This document shows, one piece after another, positions 60,111 through 64,000 of a stretch of 64,000 bases of DNA; position 1 is the stretch's first letter; each line of letters starts with the position of its first letter. Location of the stretch: contig KN834754.1 in NCBI GenBank assembly GCA_000827265.1, positions 1,341,154 through 1,405,153 of the forward strand, given 5' to 3'. The notes under the pieces are model-generated. The model was given only the letters and a program-made list of their open reading frames with translations. It was not told where the DNA came from and did no database searches. The position numbers and the translations under genes were made by a program. The stretch is from Collybiopsis luxurians FD-317 M1 (taxonomy: Eukaryota > Basidiomycota > Agaricomycetes > Agaricales > Omphalotaceae).

Positions 60111-60371
60111 CAGCTATTTGTGTATTTGTAGCATAGGTTTCAAAAAACACACCTTAGTGATTGTGTTTACTTGCAAACAAACCACTAATTCATTGCTCCA
60201 CAAGAATGCCGCCTGATGTATCGTTGTCCTGGCATTGGTGGAGCAATGAGTAGTGTGTTTGTTTGGCAGTAAACACCATCATGATTAAGGTGCGCTCAAA
60301 TATCTATCTATCTGTCTATCTGTCTATCTGTCTATCTATCGAAAACAATGCTACCAATATACAAATAACTG
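60111..60371. mobile_element. MITE copy 1, long inverted-repeat element
   Basis: 261 bp, ends CAGCTATTTGTG and CAAATAACTG, which are imperfect inverted repeats over about 24 bp. Further inner parts also pair (GCTCCACAAGAATGCC with GGCATTGGTGGAGC), so the strand can fold into a long hairpin. It is flanked by a TA on both sides; the paralogous site at 31841-31870 lacks the element and has one TA. No coding capacity. It contains a short TCTA/TCTG repeat at about 60303-60340. Confidence 0.85.
60303..60340 (+). repeat. TCTA/TCTG tetranucleotide repeat inside MITE 1
   Basis: About nine units of TCTA/TCTG. A short relic (AGATAGATAGATGG) is at the matching place of MITE 3. Confidence 0.8.
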
Positions 60372-60727
60372 TAAATGATTGGCAAGAGGTTTCTGAAGTG
60401 CCCCACTCAAATGTGACAGCTTTCAAGTAGATCGGCAGACTATGGCATCGACAACATCGGATCGAAGCCGGCCATAGACTTGCCTTGAAATTGAGAGCAA
60501 GTTTGAAGTTGAAAATCTGGAAAAGACCAGATGTATTCATATGTTAAAGAGGAAAGAAAGTTGTGGTCCAAAGAGGAGAATAAGCAACACATTTACTGGG
60601 TCGAGTGAGGTGAAGAGGCTATTCAAGTGGAGTACCTTCCGTGATGAGCTGTAGAGTCTGTTTGAGTATCGCTTCCCTCGGAAAACAAATTTGATATTCG
60701 CATGAGGTAGAGCCAAGAAAAACCTAA

Positions 60728-60944
60728 CAGCTATTTACATATTTGTAGCATAGTTTTCGAAAGATGCACCTTAGTGATCGCGTTTATGCACAAATAACTA
60801 CTAATTCATTGCTCCACAAGAATGCCACCAGATGTACAGTTGTCCCGGCATCGGTGGAGCAATGAATACAATTTTTGTTTGAAAGTAAATACCATCACTA
60901 AGGTGTGTTTTATGAAAACAATGCTACAAATACACAAATAACTG
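60728..60944. mobile_element. MITE copy 2
   Basis: 217 bp with the same terminal inverted repeats (CAGCTATTTACA ... CAAATAACTG) and inner hairpin as MITE 1, same orientation. AA flanks both ends. The empty paralogous sites near 32295 and 61618 read CCTAAAATCAA without the element. Confidence 0.85.
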
Positions 60945-61719
60945 AAAACCAACTTCAGACACTAATCCTGTCAAACGTCAACACATTGGCAACGAATTAT
61001 AAATTTACACCTCAAAGCTTCGCAGGAAGCTTTGTGTTATTTTTCCACACCGGCATCCATTTCTAAAGAGAATTCTATTCAACAGTCATGATGGAAAATG
61101 CAACTAGTCAACTGACCTCTGTAAAAGCCTTTAGGCCCTCCTAAATAGACAACAAGTCAGATGAGTCCCAAAAAGCAAACATAACGAGACTTTGCTCACT
61201 TCACCCTGGTACACTTGTGTACTCTCTGGGCTGTTGACAGTTTTCAATGACAGTTTTCAAGTAGATCTGCAGACTATGGTATCGACAACATCAGACCGAA
61301 GCTGGTCAGCATAGACCTGCCTGGAAATTAAGAGCAGGTTCTGAGCAGTTTTGAAGCTGGAAATTTTGAAAAGACCTAATACATTCATACATCAAAGAGG
61401 ATCCAAAGAGGAGAATAAGCAACACACCTACTAAATCCAGATGAAGCAAAGAAATTGTTCAAGGAATTAACAGATGAAAGAGGCGAAGAGGATCTACAAG
61501 GCTACAACACCACATGCTGTTCAAGTGGAGTACCTTCCATAATGAGTCTAGGTAGAGTCTGTTTGAGTATCACCTCCCTCGGACAACAAATCTGATATTC
61601 GCATGAGGTAGAGCCTAAAATCAATTTCAGACACTAATCCTGTCAAACGTCAATACATTAAGTTAGAAGAAAGGCCAAGACTTTCTCGCATCGTTTGGGC
61701 TCAACGGCGCTCAACGTGT

Positions 61720-62185
61720 GAAGATTGAACGGTGGGGGGTGAACTTGAAGGAAGAGTGAGGCTCCGATTTGGGCAGCGAGGTGGGATATATGTACATGGT
61801 AAGCTACATGCAAGAATCACTTTGGATGGATCGCCAGAACATATGTCGGATGATGGAAAATATCATACCTTTTCCATTTAGAACAGGAGGAGGATATGAT
61901 CATTAAAGCACTTCAAAGCTTCACCAGGATGATTTGCCATAGATGACATTGTCAACGTCATCATTCCAGCGAGATTGAGTAGGACCGAGCACCAGAAACC
62001 CAGGAATCATAGACATCTGATCGAAGATGATTTATGTTGGGACACCCTATAGTGAATGAGAATCAGTGGTAGAAATGAAAGAGAAGGAAGAGAAAAAAAG
62101 CACACGTCCGTCTTCCAGCTCAGACTGCAGCAACATTGAACACAGGAACAATGTAGACAATGAATCACCACTCCTTATGTGCTAG
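61720..62185 (-). pseudogene. Fragment of ALG12 (exons 5-7) with CpG loss
   Basis: It matches 56590-57030 of the ALG12 gene, including two introns, so it arose from DNA and not from a spliced transcript. The frame is broken by several indels (for example an 11 bp difference near 61820). Almost every CpG of the source is TpG or CpA here. The left and right ends are fused to unrelated duplicated blocks. Confidence 0.85.
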
Positions 62186-62624
62186 TATATTGAGCACAGC
62201 AAGTCCAAAAGGGATGTGAGAAGACTGAATCACGCTCTCGTCACCATGATGAAGTGGGCCGAACCCACCTCGAGTGAGCTAGTGTAACAATGAAAACAAT
62301 TTCAAATTGACTGACTATCTTATACATAGTAACTCAGGTAAGAAAAATTCCCACCTCGTCAGCTCGTTTCGACAGTAAAATAAAATAAAGAACATAAATG
62401 AGATAGGGATATCGAAGAGAACTGTAACTTTTTTCTCTTTTTTTTTTTTTAATTATATTTTATAAAGGCAGAAAAACAAAAACAAATAAGAAAGATAGAA
62501 CGGCAATGAAACGTCAATTTCACTAATTAGATGCGGCTCGGCCTGAACCCCTTACTCCAACATCGTGAAAGTGGTTGCAAGTAGAGTTGCCATTCGTGTC
62601 GAAGTTGACTGTTAGACCGTGGTT

Positions 62625-63053
62625 TCATCCCGAGCATTCTTCGCCATTGGGGCAGCAACCGATGCTTCCATCCGGCCTTACGACGCAGTAGAATCTGCGT
62701 GGAGAAACTGTCGTGAACAACATAACAGAGTATATAGGCAAAAAGTCTTCCTACCCATTATCGCAGCAATTACCTGTTCCAAGGAAGCCGTCAGTGAGCA
62801 ATCTGTAGCTGTAGAAGTGTGAAATGTTTTACATACTGTCACTGCAGCATTCGCCTCCGAGAGGGCAGCAGGATCCAGTGTTGTCGCAATAGCCCCATCC
62901 TGGATCGCAAGACTGTCTTTGCCCAAGCAAACCTCGTACTGTGGCATCTTTTTTAGCACCGCCTTTAGTTGTCGGTTGGAAGGCTTGACTATCAGCATTA
63001 ACCATGCAAGTAGCCAGGAAGATCCCAAGAACCGCAATGTACGAACGAATCAT
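62625..63053 (-). CDS. Truncated cysteine-rich secreted protein, family copy F
   Basis: Exons: 62625-62694, 62755-62773, 62837-63053; 101 residues. Signal peptide, prodomain ending GLLGQRQ and Cys-rich domain (CDPGWGYCD, CCPLGGECC, SNCC, FYC, GCCPNGEEC) are open and splice sites are kept. Compared with copy E a 20 bp deletion after CTCGGGA brings a TGA in frame directly after the last Cys. As in E, no linker, beta-rich domain or anchor remains. Shares single-base changes with E (such as AGCATTAACC for GGCATTGACC), so E and F stem from one duplicate of D. Possibly expressed, possibly a relic. Confidence 0.55.
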
Positions 63054-63104
63054 GATTTCCAGAGAGCCTAAGAGTGGTGAAGACAATACGGAGGTACCCT
63101 CGGT

Positions 63105-63111
63105 TTTTATA
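63105..63111 (-). promoter_or_regulatory. TATA box of family copy F
   Basis: TATAAAA, 52 bp upstream of the ATG. Confidence 0.5.
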
Positions 63112-63237
63112 CCATCTGGCCGTAGGGGCCACTGAGTGGAGCTTGTCAAAACTCCCGCTTAATCGCTTCGTCTCGACACATTGTCTTCAATGAAGACCAT
63201 CCTTGTTTTACCTGACCCGGAAATGCAATTCATGTTG

Positions 63238-63449
63238 CAGCTATTTGTGTATTTGTAGCATTGTTTACGCACCTTAGACAGATAGATAGATGGTGGTGTT
63301 TACTTCCAAACAAAAATTGTATTCATTGCTCCACCGATGCCGGGACAACTGTAAATTTGGTGGATTCTTGTGGGCAATGAATCAGTAGTTTGTTTGTGCA
63401 TAAACGCCTGCGTCTTTTGAAAACTATGCTACAAATATACAAATAGCTG
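63238..63449. mobile_element. MITE copy 3, opposite orientation
   Basis: 212 bp, ends CAGCTATTTGTG and CAAATAGCTG. The inner sequence matches the reverse complement of MITE 2 (GCTCCACCGATGCCGGGACA). TG flanks both ends; the site is empty in copies D (about 31738) and E (about 59987). Confidence 0.85.
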
Positions 63450-63598
63450 TGAAAAAAAGCGAATAAAGGCAGGATCTTGGAGCGAGGTGGCCCGCTATCA
63501 TTTGATGAGTGCTACAGTTCGGAAATGATCTCCTTTGTCAATAAGGATGGTCACCTTGGGCAGAGTTAAATGATTGCCAAGAGGTTTCTGAAGCGCCC

Positions 63599-64000
63599 TG
63601 TCAGGTATCGGTGTGTTTAATAAAATCACTACCTGGGTTCAGTTAGGCAGGTGCGTTAGATGCGGTATCGTAAAGACGCAAGGCACTAACTAGGACTGTG
63701 AGTTTGTTTGGCCTTTAAAGTAATCAGTGGGAGTAATTTGGTACTGGTAAACTGTAGACTGGTCGGTACTGGTATTCGGTGATGGTAACTTGACTTGGTG
63801 GACTTTCTTTAATATATAACTTTCGGTAACTGGTAAATGTGAGCCTGAAACAACTAACCGCTCTGGGACTAGCTTGCTTAGACTGTAATAGACTTGACGG
63901 TGTAAAACGGTAGCTCAAACTACTAGCCTCTCGGTGGGTCTAGCTAGCTTAAACGGTATAACTTGGCTTGGACTTTGACTTTAGAACTTAAATCTAACCA
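63599..64000. mobile_element. Probable left end of an LTR element, cut by the window edge
   Basis: The duplicated sequence shared with copies D and E stops at GAAGCGCCC, and new sequence starts with TGTCAGGTATCGGTG. LTRs begin with TG, and a sudden break of paralogy there fits an insertion. The ~400 bp are AT-rich with short imperfect direct repeats (ACTGGTA, CTAGC) and no open frame of note, as in an LTR. The other end, the partner LTR and the target duplication are outside the window. Confidence 0.5.

Larger units (their letters stand above)
59806..62624. repeat. Mosaic of duplicated fragments between copies E and F
   Basis: No intact gene. In order: upstream region of copy E (matches 31525-31860), MITE 1, 60374-60727 (matches 31855-32295), MITE 2, 60945-60998 (matches 32298-32345), 61000-61240 (hydratase 3' end, matches 33150-33395), 61240-61660 (second copy of 31920-32345), 61720-62185 (ALG12 fragment), 62185-62400 (matches 58888-59150), 62500-62624 (matches 59216-59340). 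The pieces come from two places about 25 kb apart in this window. Confidence 0.75.
63054..63598. repeat. Upstream region of copy F, with MITE 3
   Basis: It matches 31525-31880 and 59806-60390 and is interrupted by MITE 3. The match ends exactly at 63598. Confidence 0.75.

Noticed and set aside
60303..60340. Tetranucleotide repeat as a CRISPR-like or telomeric array
   Set aside because: It is a simple microsatellite inside a MITE; no spacers, wrong unit.
1..64000. tRNA, rRNA and CRISPR arrays
   Set aside because: I scanned the intergenic stretches by eye for B-box-like motifs and cloverleaf partners and found none convincing; CRISPR is not expected in a fungal nucleus.

Overview
The window looks like nuclear DNA of a mushroom-forming basidiomycete (Agaricomycetes). 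The signs are dense genes with many 45-65 nt introns, F-box/LRR proteins of the agaric type, a multi-exon seven-helix membrane protein of the DUF6534 kind, and small secreted proteins with signal peptide, prodomain and GPI tail. Gene structures were built by hand from splice signals, reading-frame continuity and remembered family features; no search or alignment program was run.

Positions 1-21.5 kb are a conserved housekeeping block: a 5'-truncated Dna2-like nuclease-helicase (+), a 21-exon TRK potassium transporter (-), translation factor eIF4G (-), an isocitrate lyase/PEP-mutase superfamily enzyme (+), an ABC-F ATPase (-), a broken conserved fungal gene (-) and a TMEM70-like mitochondrial protein (-).

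Positions 21.9-32.5 kb are a tandem array of four genes (A-D) for secreted cysteine-rich proteins with 12 cysteines in the N-terminal domain. A, B and D also have a Ser/Thr linker, a beta-rich domain and a GPI signal. C has lost the middle and joins the Cys-rich domain straight to the GPI tail. The spacers are themselves duplicated. An enoyl-CoA hydratase (-) follows, with fragments of its 3' end repeated downstream.

Positions 34.6-56 kb hold an intact F-box protein, a single-pass membrane protein, two damaged F-box genes, the DUF6534-like membrane protein, and TRAPPC11 flanked by two outward-facing paralogues for hydrophobic secreted proteins.

Positions 56.2-64 kb hold ALG12 (-) and then a mosaic of duplicated pieces. 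It contains two truncated copies (E, F) of the cysteine-rich family, fragments of the hydratase 3' end and of ALG12 with heavy loss of CpG, three related inverted-repeat elements (MITEs) whose insertion sites can be proved from empty paralogous sites in this window, and what looks like the first 400 bp of an LTR element at the edge. The secreted family and its mosaic are the part most likely to be undescribed.
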